The notes below the pieces were generated by a model that saw only the letters and a list, made by a program, of their open reading frames with translations, ran no database searches and was not told the origin of the DNA. Of a stretch of DNA of 64,000 nucleotides, positions 1 to 8,105 are shown piece after piece (the stretch's first letter is position 1; every line of letters starts with the position of its first letter). The stretch is from Clostridia bacterium (lineage in GTDB: Bacteria; Bacillota; Clostridia; Oscillospirales; Feifaniaceae). The stretch is from assembly GCA_017517965.1 (NCBI GenBank), contig JAFWXR010000037.1, positions 57,764 through 121,763 of the forward strand, given 5' to 3'. The translations under genes and the position numbers were made by a program.

Positions 1-1161
1 TTCGAATGAAGGAATCTTAAGACCGGCAAATTTACCGTCAAAGCCCAGACCGAAATCGAGTTTTAAAAGTTCTTCATACGTGTGCTCGGTAACGAGTCCC
101 GTACCGTTGCTCACACGTTCGAGATGCTTATCGTGGCAGGAAACGAGAACACCGTCCTTAGTCGTCCAGAGGTCAAACTCTATCTCCTGTGCGCCGAGTG
201 CGATTGCGGCACCCCATGCAGGCATACTGTTTTCGGGTGCAACCGTGTTAAAGCCTCTGTGTGCACAGATACGGGGGTAGGGAAGATCTCTGTCGAAAAG
301 TGACACGCCTCTGCCACCGTTTCTGTAAAGCCACGGTCTGCGACCTTCTTCTATGTAGGCGTAGTGAGGCTTGGGGTCACCCCTGAAGCCTGCCGCTTTA
401 TAGTATTTTTTGTTTACGTCTATCTCGTGGGTTTCGTAACCGGCACGGCTCTTCATATCGGCAATGGTGTCGCCGTTGGGGGCGATAATACAGCTGCCGC
501 CGCCGATAGGCGAATCCTCACCAAGCGATACTGACGAACGTACTACGTAGGCGTTCGTATGATATGCAAGGAATTTGTTTATTATTGAGAGTGCCGAGTG
601 CGTATCCGTCCTCTGATGTGAGCAGCCGATGATAACGTCTACTTTCTGCAGGGCGAGAGGAGCAAACGCCTCGTACATATAAAAGTCGTAGCAGGTCATA
701 AAGCCGTAGCGTACACCCTCTATTTCAACCGTATACGGATTTTCGCGAAGTGTTGTGTAGGACGAATCAATCTCAAGTCCGCCGACTGAGGCTGACTTAT
801 CCTCCTTCGGTGCGGGGTGAGCCTTGTAGTATCTGCCTACCGTGTTGCCGTTTCTGTCAAGGGCGTGCGTCGTATTACGCCAGCCGTTTTTTGACTTGTA
901 GCCACAGTTTACGAAGGTTATGGCGTTACATCTTTTTGCCATATCTCTTGCCGCCTGCAGATACGTTTCGTTATATTTGTTTATGCAGGCGTGATAGTTG
1001 TCCCTGCCCTTCTGCGCTGCAGGAATGTCACCCCATTCGGGCATAACGATAAGGTCAAGAGGCTCATTACAGCTTTCCATAAGCTTGAGCATTTTCTCGA
1101 AACAGATATCCGCATCCTCGGGATTTAGCGAATATTCAGGCTGAATAATTCTTACTTTCAT
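1..1161 (-). CDS. Nitrilase - glycerophosphodiester phosphodiesterase fusion (3' end cut by window)
   Basis: The frame is open for 387 codons and runs off the left edge. Residues 1 to about 285 are a carbon-nitrogen hydrolase: the Glu-Lys-Cys triad is visible as E42 (MPEWGD), K113 (YYKAHP) and C157 (MTCYD). From about residue 295 a GDPD domain begins with CAHRG (H301, R302), APEN (E310), EFD (E328, D330) and CHD (H343). The nitrilase half would hydrolyse an amide or nitrile and the GDPD half would cleave glycerophosphodiesters to glycerol phosphate and an alcohol. Two Met codons lie at 1164 and 1161; 1161 is 7 nt from AGGAG. No signal peptide is seen, so it is probably cytosolic. The fusion is unusual, and the missing C-terminus prevents judging GDPD completeness. 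Confidence 0.85.
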   Translation of the reverse strand, partial: MKVRIIQPEYSLNPEDADICFEKMLKLMESCNEPLDLIVMPEWGDIPAAQKGRDNYHACINKYNETYLQAARDMAKRCNAITFVNCGYKSKNGWRNTTHALDRNGNTVGRYYKAHPAPKEDKSASVGGLEIDSSYTTLRENPYTVEIEGVRYGFMTCYDFYMYEAFAPLALQKVDVIIGCSHQRTDTHSALSIINKFLAYHTNAYVVRSSVSLGEDSPIGGGSCIIAPNGDTIADMKSRAGYETHEIDVNKKYYKAAGFRGDPKPHYAYIEEGRRPWLYRNGGRGVSLFDRDLPYPRICAHRGFNTVAPENSMPAWGAAIALGAQEIEFDLWTTKDGVLVSCHDKHLERVSNGTGLVTEHTYEELLKLDFGLGFDGKFAGLKIPSFE

Positions 1162-1334
1162 CATATTACTCCTTTTATTTTAAAACTGCTTTTTACGTCA
1201 ATAATACGAAAGTAGCCGATAGTTCTAAAATCGTTTTTAAAACGTTATCCATGAATTTTATCTTTCACACGTAATCTTGAGAGGAGTATATCACAACTTA
1301 TTCAAAAAGTAAATAAAGAGGTCTTTTGGGGAAA

Positions 1335-1356
1335 ATAAAAAAACGCCCATAGGGCG
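1335..1356 (-). terminator. Intrinsic terminator-like hairpin
   Basis: CGCCC/GGGCG arms with a 3-nt loop are followed on the minus strand by seven U. It would stop transcription coming from the RNA locus upstream before the nitrilase-GDPD gene. Confidence 0.6.
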
Positions 1357-1402
1357 ATCATTCGATCAAAAAGCATAATTTTGTTAAAAGATCTCAGTAA
1401 AT

Positions 1403-1461
1403 AAAAATAACCCTTGACCGATGTTTCTTTACACATTCCATACCGGTCAAGGGTTATTTTT
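1403..1461 (-). terminator. Bidirectional terminator hairpin
   Basis: Perfect 18-bp arms (1403-1420 and 1444-1461) enclose a 23-nt loop. The arm ends are A/T runs, so it can terminate on either strand. It closes the candidate RNA transcript. Confidence 0.65.
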
Positions 1462-1463
1462 CT

Positions 1464-1544
1464 TCACTTTTGATATCTAACATCTTTTTCTTTTACCTCA
1501 CATTCCTTGAATTTTTTGCCTTCTTCTTTTAATGCTTTTCCCAT
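1464..1544 (-). CDS. Possible 26-residue Lys/Glu-rich small protein
   Basis: An ATG-initiated frame of 26 codons plus TGA encodes a very charged peptide (about 9 Lys and 6 Glu, one Cys), beginning MGKALKEEGKKF and ending VRYQK. It lies inside the promoter-to-terminator transcript at 1699-1400. The upstream Shine-Dalgarno is weak (AGGA about 17 nt away), so translation is uncertain. No transmembrane segment or known motif is seen. If it is translated, the preceding structured 5' segment would be its leader. It could equally be a chance frame in a non-coding RNA. Confidence 0.3.
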   Translation of the reverse strand: MGKALKEEGKKFKECEVKEKDVRYQK

Positions 1545-1705
1545 TTTTACGTTACTTCTTTTCCTGTAAGGTGAGAACTTTTTCTTAAGAAGGCTATATA
1601 TCTAAAACTCTTGCCAGGCACTCGGACTGCTGCCACTTACCTGAGCTTAAGAGCGATTCGCCGTTAACTCTTCATCGGGTATCACCCCTTTCTCTTTGCA
1701 CTTTT

Positions 1706-1734
1706 AATATAACACGATTTTTCGTTTCTTACAA
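1706..1734 (-). promoter_or_regulatory. Promoter of the candidate RNA
   Basis: On the minus strand, TTGTAA (1734-1729), a 17-nt spacer and TATATT (1711-1706) form a good vegetative promoter. Its start site would be near 1699. Confidence 0.55.
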
Positions 1735-1860
1735 TATGTAAAACTGTATGAAGAATTCGGGTGAAACTTATGCATAACGCAGAAATTTTATTACTCTGTA
1801 TCAAAAGTGTTGACGGACATAAATTTATTCTGTTATACTGAATATGTTAGGTGTTAAACA

Positions 1861-1892
1861 AACTCCCCGTTGTTGCGAAACAACGGGGAGTT
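1861..1892 (-). terminator. Terminator after the DeoR regulator
   Basis: Perfect 14-bp arms AACTCCCCGTTGTT and complement enclose a 4-nt loop and are flanked by T and A runs. It ends the regulator transcript 9 bp past its stop codon. Confidence 0.75.
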
Positions 1893-1900
1893 TTATTTTT

Positions 1901-2650
1901 TCAGGAACACTGCGTTACAAGTTTTTTATCAAGTGTTTTTATAAGCCCTTTATTTTCAGGTAGTTTTTCCATTACCACGAAATCTATGTTCTCAAAAGGA
2001 AAGCCGTTATAGATATATTTTTTTCCAACCTTTGAGGTGTCTGCAAGTAAAACGGTTTTTGCACTGTTTTTCTGCATTTGTTTTATGATATCCAGACGGT
2101 CGGCATCATTTGAGGTGAAACCGCCCTCCGTTATTCCGCTGCACGAGAAAAACATAATGTCGGCATTGAATCTGTCGATGTTGCAGGAGGTTAAATTTCC
2201 CGTAAAATCGTAGCCTTCATACAGTTCGCCCCCAAGCGAAATCACCTTAATTCCGGGATGCTGTTTTAAAACGTCAACGATATCGGGACAAGACGTTATA
2301 ACGGTCAGATTTTTAAACGAGGTGAGCGTTCTGGCGAAATGAGTAACGGTGCTTCCCGAGGGCAGAAAAATACTCATATTGTCTTTTACTAACGTGCTCG
2401 CAATATGAGCAATTCTTTTCTTTGCCTGTATATTTGAAGTGTTTCTTAAGAATGACGGCGGGTCGCAATTTGCTTTGTCTGATGACACCGCACCGCCCCA
2501 CACACGAAAAATCAGACCCCTCTGCTCCATTTGCTTAAGGTCACGGCGGATGGTTGCTTCACTTGCAAAAACCGCATTCTTCAATTGCTCGATAGTTGCG
2601 TTACCCTGTTTATTAACGAGTTCGTAAATCCTTTGCTGTCTTTCACGCAT
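1901..2650 (-). CDS. DeoR/GlpR-family transcriptional repressor
   Basis: This 249-residue protein has the DeoR layout: an N-terminal winged helix-turn-helix (RERQQRIYELVN, then SEATIRRDLKQMEQRGL at about 30-46) and a C-terminal sugar-phosphate-sensing domain, with a GGxL segment near residue 140 and DxSK (LLADTSKVGKK) near 204. A GAGG Shine-Dalgarno sits 7 nt before the ATG. It is divergent from the ribulose-phosphate epimerase operon. Repeated TTGTGATTGAATT boxes and a palindrome fill the shared intergenic region. The likely role is repression of that operon, relieved by a phosphorylated sugar; the effector cannot be read from the sequence. Confidence 0.88.
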   Translation of the reverse strand: MRERQQRIYELVNKQGNATIEQLKNAVFASEATIRRDLKQMEQRGLIFRVWGGAVSSDKANCDPPSFLRNTSNIQAKKRIAHIASTLVKDNMSIFLPSGSTVTHFARTLTSFKNLTVITSCPDIVDVLKQHPGIKVISLGGELYEGYDFTGNLTSCNIDRFNADIMFFSCSGITEGGFTSNDADRLDIIKQMQKNSAKTVLLADTSKVGKKYIYNGFPFENIDFVVMEKLPENKGLIKTLDKKLVTQCS

Positions 2651-2667
2651 ACGTTAAACCTCACTGT

Positions 2668-2840
2668 AATTTGTGATTGAATTATATCCGACTTTAAATA
2701 ACTTGTCAATGCAAATTGTGATTGAATTGCCCTTAAAAATGATTGAATTGCCAATACTGATTGTCATTTTGCATTCACGTATTGCAAATCAATCAGTTAA
2801 ATGTTAATAATTGTGATGTCACAATTAACTGTGATATAAT
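2668..2840 (+). promoter_or_regulatory. Divergent operator/promoter region with DeoR-type repeats
   Basis: TTGTGATTGAATT occurs exactly at 2671-2683 and 2716-2728, and GATTGAATT again at 2741-2749. A palindrome AATTGTGA-TG-TCACAATT covers 2809-2826. The palindrome overlaps the -35 (TTGTGA, 2811-2816) of a promoter whose -10 is TATAAT at 2835-2840, 18 nt apart. A bound repressor would directly block RNA polymerase for the epimerase operon, and the upstream boxes would control the repressor gene. Confidence 0.7.
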
Positions 2841-2862
2841 AATTAGGATAAGGGTGCTTATT

Positions 2863-3729
2863 ATGTTTGGCGATCATATAGCGGGAATATATGAGAAGGC
2901 ATTTGATGCCGGAATAAATTGGGATGAGAGACTGAGCCGTGCGGCAAAACTCGGCTTTGATTACGTTGAAATCAGCATAGATGAAACTGATGACCGTTTA
3001 CAAAGGCTTGACTGGACTAAAGCAGAGAAGAAAAAACTGCTTGATTCCATGTGGGCAACGGGTGTGGACATCCGTTCAATGTGCCTTAGCGGACATCGCC
3101 GTTTCCCCTTCGGAAGCGCTTGTGAGGAAACTCGCAAAAAGGCTTACGAAATTATGGAAAAGGCAATAGATTTTGCCGGTGAATTGGGAATCAGGGTCAT
3201 TCAGCTTGCGGGATATGACGTGTATTATGAAGAGTCTACCGACGACAGTGTAAAACGCTTTAAAGAGGGTATGCAGTGGGCGGCAGACAAGGCAGGTCAG
3301 GCGCAGGTTATGCTTGCAATGGAGATTATGGACACGCCGTTTATGAATTCTATCAGCAAGCATCTTGAGTATGAAAAGGCGATAAATTCACCCTGGTACC
3401 GTGTTTATCCCGACCTTGGAAATCTTTCGGCCTGGCGTGAGAATAATCCCGCAGCAGAAATAGAGAAGGGTATAGCAAGTATCGTTGCCGTTCACGTCAA
3501 GGATACTCTGTCACCGACAGAGGATTTTGAAGGTCTCTTCAAGGGCGTTCCGTTCGGAACGGGATGTGTCGATTTCCCTGCAAGATTTGCTCAGCTTGAG
3601 CAGCTTGGATATAAAGGTCCCTATATGATAGAAATGTGGCATAAAGAGGGCACAGATGACGTTGCCGAAATTGCAAAGGCGGCAAAATGGTTAGATGAAC
3701 AATATGAAAGAGGTATAAAAAATGTTTAA
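2863..3729 (+). CDS. L-ribulose-5-phosphate 3-epimerase (UlaE/SgbU-like)
   Basis: This 288-residue TIM-barrel protein closely follows the UlaE/SgbU pattern: GIYEKAF at the start, GFDYVEISIDETDDRL, then RRFPFGS, IQLAGYDVYYEE, AMEIMDTPFMNSISK, YPDLGNLSAW, VHVKDT and MIEMW. The metal-binding Glu, Asp, His and Glu residues of the xylose-isomerase-like barrel are present in those blocks. It interconverts L-xylulose-5-P and L-ribulose-5-P. I chose ATG 2863 because the longer frame would read through the promoter at 2811-2840. Its stop overlaps the start of the 4-epimerase gene by 8 nt, so the two are translationally coupled. Confidence 0.9.
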   Translation: MFGDHIAGIYEKAFDAGINWDERLSRAAKLGFDYVEISIDETDDRLQRLDWTKAEKKKLLDSMWATGVDIRSMCLSGHRRFPFGSACEETRKKAYEIMEKAIDFAGELGIRVIQLAGYDVYYEESTDDSVKRFKEGMQWAADKAGQAQVMLAMEIMDTPFMNSISKHLEYEKAINSPWYRVYPDLGNLSAWRENNPAAEIEKGIASIVAVHVKDTLSPTEDFEGLFKGVPFGTGCVDFPARFAQLEQLGYKGPYMIEMWHKEGTDDVAEIAKAAKWLDEQYERGIKNV

Positions 3730-4420
3730 AGAATTGAAAGAAAAAGTATTTGAGGCAAATCTCAAACTCGTGGAATACAACCTGGTTGTATTGACGTGGG
3801 GAAACGTTTCAGCCATTTCGGAAGACGGTAAATACGTGGTTATAAAGCCGTCGGGCGTTGATTATTCAAAGATGACGGCAGATATGATGGTTGTTACGGA
3901 TATGGAAGGTAACGTCGTTGAGGGCAACCTTAATCCCTCTTCCGACCTTGCAACCCATCTTGAAATTTACCGCAATTATCCTGAAGTTAAGTCGGTTGTT
4001 CACACCCATTCACGTTGGGCTACGGCATTTGCACAGAGCGAGTGCGGTATTCCCTGTTACGGTACGACACATGCTGACAACTTCTACGGTGAGATTCCCT
4101 GCACCAGACATCTTACTGCTGAAGAGATTGAAAATGAGTATGAATTAAATACGGGTAAAGTCATCGTTGAAACCTTCAATTCACTTGGAATTGATCCTCT
4201 TAGCGTGCCTGCAGTTCTCGTTCGTAAGCACGGTCCGTTTGCGTGGGGCGTTACACCTCAGAAAGCAGTTGAAAGCGCACTCGTTCTTGAAGAATGTGCA
4301 TATATGGCTTACATAGGAAAGACGCTTACCAATAACGGTATCGAACCTGCGCCTCAGGCTCTGCAGGATAAGCATTATTTCAGAAAGCATGGCGCAAATG
4401 CTTATTACGGACAGAAGTAA
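3722..4420 (+). CDS. araD: L-ribulose-5-phosphate 4-epimerase (class II aldolase fold)
   Basis: The 232-residue length matches AraD, UlaF and SgbE. Zinc ligands are visible as HTH (H94, H96) and H170 in RKHGPF, with D75 in SSDLATH. The GNVS and KPSG phosphate-binding blocks are at 27-30 and 42-45. It converts L-ribulose-5-P into D-xylulose-5-P, feeding the pentose phosphate pathway. The gene overlaps the 3-epimerase gene and is followed 11 bp later by the AraM gene. UlaF and SgbE are equally close by eye, so the physiological sugar (arabinose, ascorbate or xylulose) is not settled. Confidence 0.9.
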   Translation: MFKELKEKVFEANLKLVEYNLVVLTWGNVSAISEDGKYVVIKPSGVDYSKMTADMMVVTDMEGNVVEGNLNPSSDLATHLEIYRNYPEVKSVVHTHSRWATAFAQSECGIPCYGTTHADNFYGEIPCTRHLTAEEIENEYELNTGKVIVETFNSLGIDPLSVPAVLVRKHGPFAWGVTPQKAVESALVLEECAYMAYIGKTLTNNGIEPAPQALQDKHYFRKHGANAYYGQK

Positions 4421-4431
4421 GGAGAAGCGCA

Positions 4432-5766
4432 ATGATTGAAAATTATATCGCCAGAACAATAGATTGTGAGTGCGGTAAATCACACAGCTCCAACGTTGAA
4501 ACGATAGTTATAAATAATGGCGTTATAGAAAACGAACTTGTTGATTTTCTTAAAAAGAACGGTTATAAAAGGCTTACGGTTGTCTGCGATAACAAAAGTT
4601 ATGCCGTCGCAGGTGAAACCGTTTGCAAAGCTCTTGATAAAAACGGTATAACCTATAAGGTGCATAAGTTCAGAGAAGAGGCGGTTGCACCGAATGAGTA
4701 TTCAGTGGGCAATCTCATAATGGGTCTCGATACGGAATGCGACATAATTTTAGCGGTAGGCAGCGGTACGATAAATGACCTTTGCCGATACGTAAGTGCC
4801 GTTGTGGGAAAGGAATTCTGCACCGTTGGAACGGCTCCGTCAATGGACGGTTACATTTCAGGCGGTTCGGCACTCATTTATAATAATCTTAAGCTTACTT
4901 TTGAAACGCATACACCCAAAGCAGTTTTCTTTGACCCCGATATGCTGGGAAATGCACCGAGGGATATGATTGCTTCCGGTGTCGGTGACCTGCTTGGTAA
5001 AGTCAACTGTCTTACCGACTGGAGACTTGCTAAAATCATTCTCGGTGAGTGGCATTGCGATTTTATTTCGGGTATCGTTGAGGCTGCAATCGAAAAGGTG
5101 TGTGATGCACGTGACGGTATTGCGGCAGGTGACGGTGAAGCCTGTGCAACACTTCTTGAGGCGTTGCTTCTTTCGGGTGTCGGTATGGATTTTGCAGGAA
5201 ATTCACGTCCCGCTTCGGGCTGTGAGCACCATATGTCGCACTTCTGGGAAATGAGATATCTGCTCGAGGGCAGAGAGCCCGTTTTCCACGGCACCAAGGT
5301 AGGTATAGGAACGGTAATTGCATTGAAGGCGTACGAATACGTGGCAAAGCTCAATCCTGATTTTGATAAGATAAGCGGTATTTCCCGAGCTTCTTTTAAA
5401 GAATGGGAAAAATCGGTTAAAGAGGCATTCTTTGACGCTTCAACCGAAATTATCGAACTCGAGAAGAAGAGCGGTAAGAACGACGTATCAAAGCTTGAAA
5501 AGCGACTTGCGTCCATAAAAGAAAATTGGGCTGAAATAAAGAAACTTGCAGGCTCTGTTATGAAATCGGCAGAAGTGGCGGATTTTCTTAAGCAGCTCGA
5601 TGCACCTACCAGACCGAATGAAATCGGCGTTGAAAAAGAGATGGCGTGGCAGGCGATTATGTATGCAAAAGAAATACGTGACAGATATACCGTGCTTCAG
5701 TTACTCTGGGATTTGGGCGAACTTGAAAACTTTGCCGACATGGTAATAAACGAATATTACGGATAA
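4432..5766 (+). CDS. araM: AraM-type sn-glycerol-1-phosphate dehydrogenase
   Basis: This 444-residue protein belongs to the iron/zinc-dependent alcohol dehydrogenase superfamily and resembles B. subtilis AraM/EgsA. The nucleotide-binding GSGTIND is at 110-116, GTAPSMDGY at 133-141, and the metal ligands are D186 (GVGD), H266/H267 (GCEHHMSH) and H286 (FHGTKVG). AraM reduces dihydroxyacetone phosphate to glycerol-1-phosphate with NAD(P)H. The C-terminal 150 residues are helical and charged. It is the last gene of the operon, as in the B. subtilis ara operon, and a strong terminator follows. Why a G1P dehydrogenase is kept with pentose epimerases is not obvious. Confidence 0.88.
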   Translation: MIENYIARTIDCECGKSHSSNVETIVINNGVIENELVDFLKKNGYKRLTVVCDNKSYAVAGETVCKALDKNGITYKVHKFREEAVAPNEYSVGNLIMGLDTECDIILAVGSGTINDLCRYVSAVVGKEFCTVGTAPSMDGYISGGSALIYNNLKLTFETHTPKAVFFDPDMLGNAPRDMIASGVGDLLGKVNCLTDWRLAKIILGEWHCDFISGIVEAAIEKVCDARDGIAAGDGEACATLLEALLLSGVGMDFAGNSRPASGCEHHMSHFWEMRYLLEGREPVFHGTKVGIGTVIALKAYEYVAKLNPDFDKISGISRASFKEWEKSVKEAFFDASTEIIELEKKSGKNDVSKLEKRLASIKENWAEIKKLAGSVMKSAEVADFLKQLDAPTRPNEIGVEKEMAWQAIMYAKEIRDRYTVLQLLWDLGELENFADMVINEYYG

Positions 5767-5797
5767 TAAAAGCGAGGGGAATTCCCCTCGCTTTTAT
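5766..5797. terminator. Bidirectional terminator, 32-bp perfect palindrome
   Basis: An unbroken palindrome centred on GAATTC with AAAA and TTTT ends separates the convergent araM and DMT-permease genes. It contains the stop codon of the permease gene. Confidence 0.9.
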
Positions 5798-6627
5798 AGT
5801 TTTAACAAAACGATGGATGATACACCGAGTATCAAGCCAATTGTTTGTAAAACGGTCAATTTTTCCTTAAAGAAAAGGATGCCGATCAGCCACACGATAG
5901 CAATATTGGCTACCGAAACGATCGGAAAAAGCACCGATGCGTTTTCGGTTGCAGAAAGAAACAGCACAATGTAGTTTGCGGTGCCGTTCAAAGCACCGGA
6001 TATAAGCCCCAACCAACTAAACTTATTTTTTTGCTTTTGGGCATGGTCTGGTTTTATGGTGGTTAATATAAGAAATACACACAGCAAAGCAAAAATCATA
6101 AACTCCGTGCGGTAAAGAGACGGGAATTTTATTTGGTGGTATTTCTGTATAATGGAGCAAATACCGTTTGCCATTAATGTTGCCATGGCATATATTAGCC
6201 ACTTGAAGGATATACCGTCAACCTTTTTCCCGTTTATCAGCAAAATAGAAAATAATAACAGAATGATACCGCAGATGCTATAAAACGTTAAAGGCTCATT
6301 CCAAAAACAAATACCAAAGAAAAAAGGAATCAGTAGAGAAAACGAGGCGATAATACTTGTCAAAGCCATTGGACCGATCGCAAGTGCCTTAAATCCCGTA
6401 TGCATAGAAATACAAAGGAAAATACCATAGCTAATACCAAAAAGTACAGTAGGTAAATGGAAAGAAAAACCTTGTATAAGTCCCCATATCATAAATACGG
6501 CAATACCGGAAACAGCTTTGTTGATGTTAAAAACGGATGAACTTCCGCCGCGTTTTGCATATTGCTTTCCGAGAGCAGACTGTCCCGCCGAACATACAAC
6601 GTTCAGCAAATAAAGAATTGGTATCAT
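5794..6627 (-). CDS. EamA/DMT-superfamily permease
   Basis: The 277-residue protein is almost entirely hydrophobic, with about ten predicted membrane helices in two five-helix halves, typical of drug/metabolite transporters. The second half contains the usual GALNGTANYIVLFLSATENASV and a late FFKEKLT stretch. It starts 1 nt after the stop of the GH20 gene, so the two are co-transcribed and probably coupled. It may move a sugar or an amino-sugar product connected to the hydrolase; the substrate is an inference from position only. Confidence 0.8.
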   Translation of the reverse strand: MIPILYLLNVVCSAGQSALGKQYAKRGGSSSVFNINKAVSGIAVFMIWGLIQGFSFHLPTVLFGISYGIFLCISMHTGFKALAIGPMALTSIIASFSLLIPFFFGICFWNEPLTFYSICGIILLLFSILLINGKKVDGISFKWLIYAMATLMANGICSIIQKYHQIKFPSLYRTEFMIFALLCVFLILTTIKPDHAQKQKNKFSWLGLISGALNGTANYIVLFLSATENASVLFPIVSVANIAIVWLIGILFFKEKLTVLQTIGLILGVSSIVLLKL

Positions 6628-6628
6628 A

Positions 6629-7975
6629 TTATACCTCTATCTGTTCTTTTGACCAACCGCTGTCGGCATACGTGTTGCCTTCAAAACTTACTCTGCGCAA
6701 AAATGTTGCCGTTTCTTCTCTTAAACCGCTGAACTGACTCCAGACAAATGAGCGTGCTCCGCATTTTTTTGCACAGCCGAGAACGGAGGGCATTCTCTCA
6801 TTTAAGGTATGCCACGTTGTCATCATCACACCGAAGAAATTATTTTCCGTGATTGTTTGAATATGAGCGGTATAGTTATCCGGGTTATACCATGGAGCAC
6901 CCATAACGTCGTGTCCGCAATCTTTGAGCGAAACCGACGTCGGTATCGGTGTTTCGGTGCATCTGTACTGCCAGTCTACAAAAACAGTTGATTTTGCCGC
7001 AGAATTGCGAAGTTTGGAAATCTCATCTTTTTTGCCTGTGGCAGTGCAGTTCTCAAACGTTTTTTCTTCAAGCAGCATATCCATCCATATCATCGGCCTT
7101 CTGCCTTCTGCTTCTACTTCACTTGTCACTTTTGCAAGGAAGTCAGGCAGCTGCTTGCGAAGGTTTTCATTGCGGGTTATAAAGTATGCCTCATCGAAAC
7201 CGACGTGCATATACTCGCATTCTCCGAATAAATCGTAAAGCTCCGTTCTGATCTTCTTGAAAAGATCAAAAACCTTTGGAGAAGTTATATTCCAAGCCCA
7301 TCCGTCCGGGGTGAAATAATGCTGTAACTGCGGATTCTGGTCTAATACAACATGTTTTCCGTAACAAACTCTGGATGCGGTAGCATGACCGAGTTGATTA
7401 AACATCGGTATAGGTTCAATTCCAAGTTCACGGCATTCGTCAATTAACTCTTTTGCCTGTTCTTTTGTAAATGCGTTAGGCCATGCAAGTTCTTTCAAGC
7501 AATCATATTTAAGCATTCCCCAGAATTCAATGATAATATGAGTGTACTGACAAAGTCCCGCAAGACGAATTAACTTCTTTATAAAATAAAAATCGTTTTC
7601 GGGGAAAATACAGATATGTATCATTCTGTTTTTGATGTTATAATCACTTTCTTCTGTGACAGTTCCGATTTTCAGAACCTCGTCGTCCCATTCGATTTTC
7701 ATAAGTAAGGACATAAAACCGCGCATAAGGCCGCCGTAATCTTTGCCGACAATTGCAACGCCGTTTTCTGTAACCGTGAGGACGTATTCTTTATCTGAGG
7801 AAAGCTTAGGAATACTTACGTCGCCTAAACGGAAGGTGAAATTTTCACCATTTTCGAAATTTATTTCTCCATTGTTAAGACAAAAACTTTTCCAAAGCTT
7901 TTTTACTGTATCGTTATGCATTCTTTTATCCGCATAAACAGTTGAACTATTTTCGATAACAAAATAGTTAATCAT
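6629..7975 (-). CDS. Glycoside hydrolase family 20-like (beta-N-acetylhexosaminidase type)
   Basis: This 448-residue protein has a short N-terminal alpha/beta domain, then a TIM barrel with EFWGMLKYD, IPMFNQLGHA and the GH20 Asp-Glu pair in HVGFDEAY (D261, E262). In GH20 enzymes Asp orients the substrate N-acetyl group and Glu is the acid. No signal peptide is seen, so it would act on imported oligosaccharides inside the cell. ATG 7975 is preferred over TTG 7981 because AGGTG lies 7 nt upstream. It is divergent from an AraC regulator and coupled to a DMT permease. It is shorter than many GH20 proteins, and its true substrate is unknown. Confidence 0.75.
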   Translation of the reverse strand: MINYFVIENSSTVYADKRMHNDTVKKLWKSFCLNNGEINFENGENFTFRLGDVSIPKLSSDKEYVLTVTENGVAIVGKDYGGLMRGFMSLLMKIEWDDEVLKIGTVTEESDYNIKNRMIHICIFPENDFYFIKKLIRLAGLCQYTHIIIEFWGMLKYDCLKELAWPNAFTKEQAKELIDECRELGIEPIPMFNQLGHATASRVCYGKHVVLDQNPQLQHYFTPDGWAWNITSPKVFDLFKKIRTELYDLFGECEYMHVGFDEAYFITRNENLRKQLPDFLAKVTSEVEAEGRRPMIWMDMLLEEKTFENCTATGKKDEISKLRNSAAKSTVFVDWQYRCTETPIPTSVSLKDCGHDVMGAPWYNPDNYTAHIQTITENNFFGVMMTTWHTLNERMPSVLGCAKKCGARSFVWSQFSGLREETATFLRRVSFEGNTYADSGWSKEQIEV

Positions 7976-8059
7976 AATCAATCACCTCAATAGAATGATA
8001 ATCCATATAAGGACAAAAGCAACCTCAAATTTCAACCAAAAAGGTGGATTATTCAACGC

Positions 8060-8087
8060 TTGAAAACCTGATAAACTGTGATACAAT
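8060..8087 (+). promoter_or_regulatory. Promoter of the AraC-type regulator
   Basis: TTGAAA (8060-8065), 16 nt, TACAAT (8082-8087), then GAGGTGG 7 nt before ATG 8106. The region is shared with the divergent GH20 gene. Confidence 0.55.
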
Positions 8088-8105
8088 AATATTGAGGTGG
8101 ATAAA

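Larger units (their letters stand above)
1400..1699 (-). ncRNA. Candidate structured RNA, about 300 nt, unclassified
   Basis: This minus-strand unit starts just downstream of a TTGTAA-17-TATATT promoter and ends in a long terminator hairpin. The first 130 nt contain stackable inverted repeats, for example AAGAG/CTCTT around 1628-1655 and CAGG/CCTG around a GGCA/TGCC stem near 1600-1625. A short open frame (1464-1544) lies towards the 3' end. I compared it by eye with M-box, guanidine-I, SAM, ydaO, lysine, SRP, tmRNA and RNase P signatures and none matched convincingly. It could be a riboswitch-like leader controlling the small frame, or a small RNA. It fills most of the gap between deoR and the nitrilase gene. 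Confidence 0.45.

Noticed and set aside
1560..1705. M-box, guanidine-I, SAM or ydaO riboswitch
   Set aside because: Short matches such as GGTGAG or GTCCGAG occur, but the ordered conserved blocks of these classes are missing on both strands.
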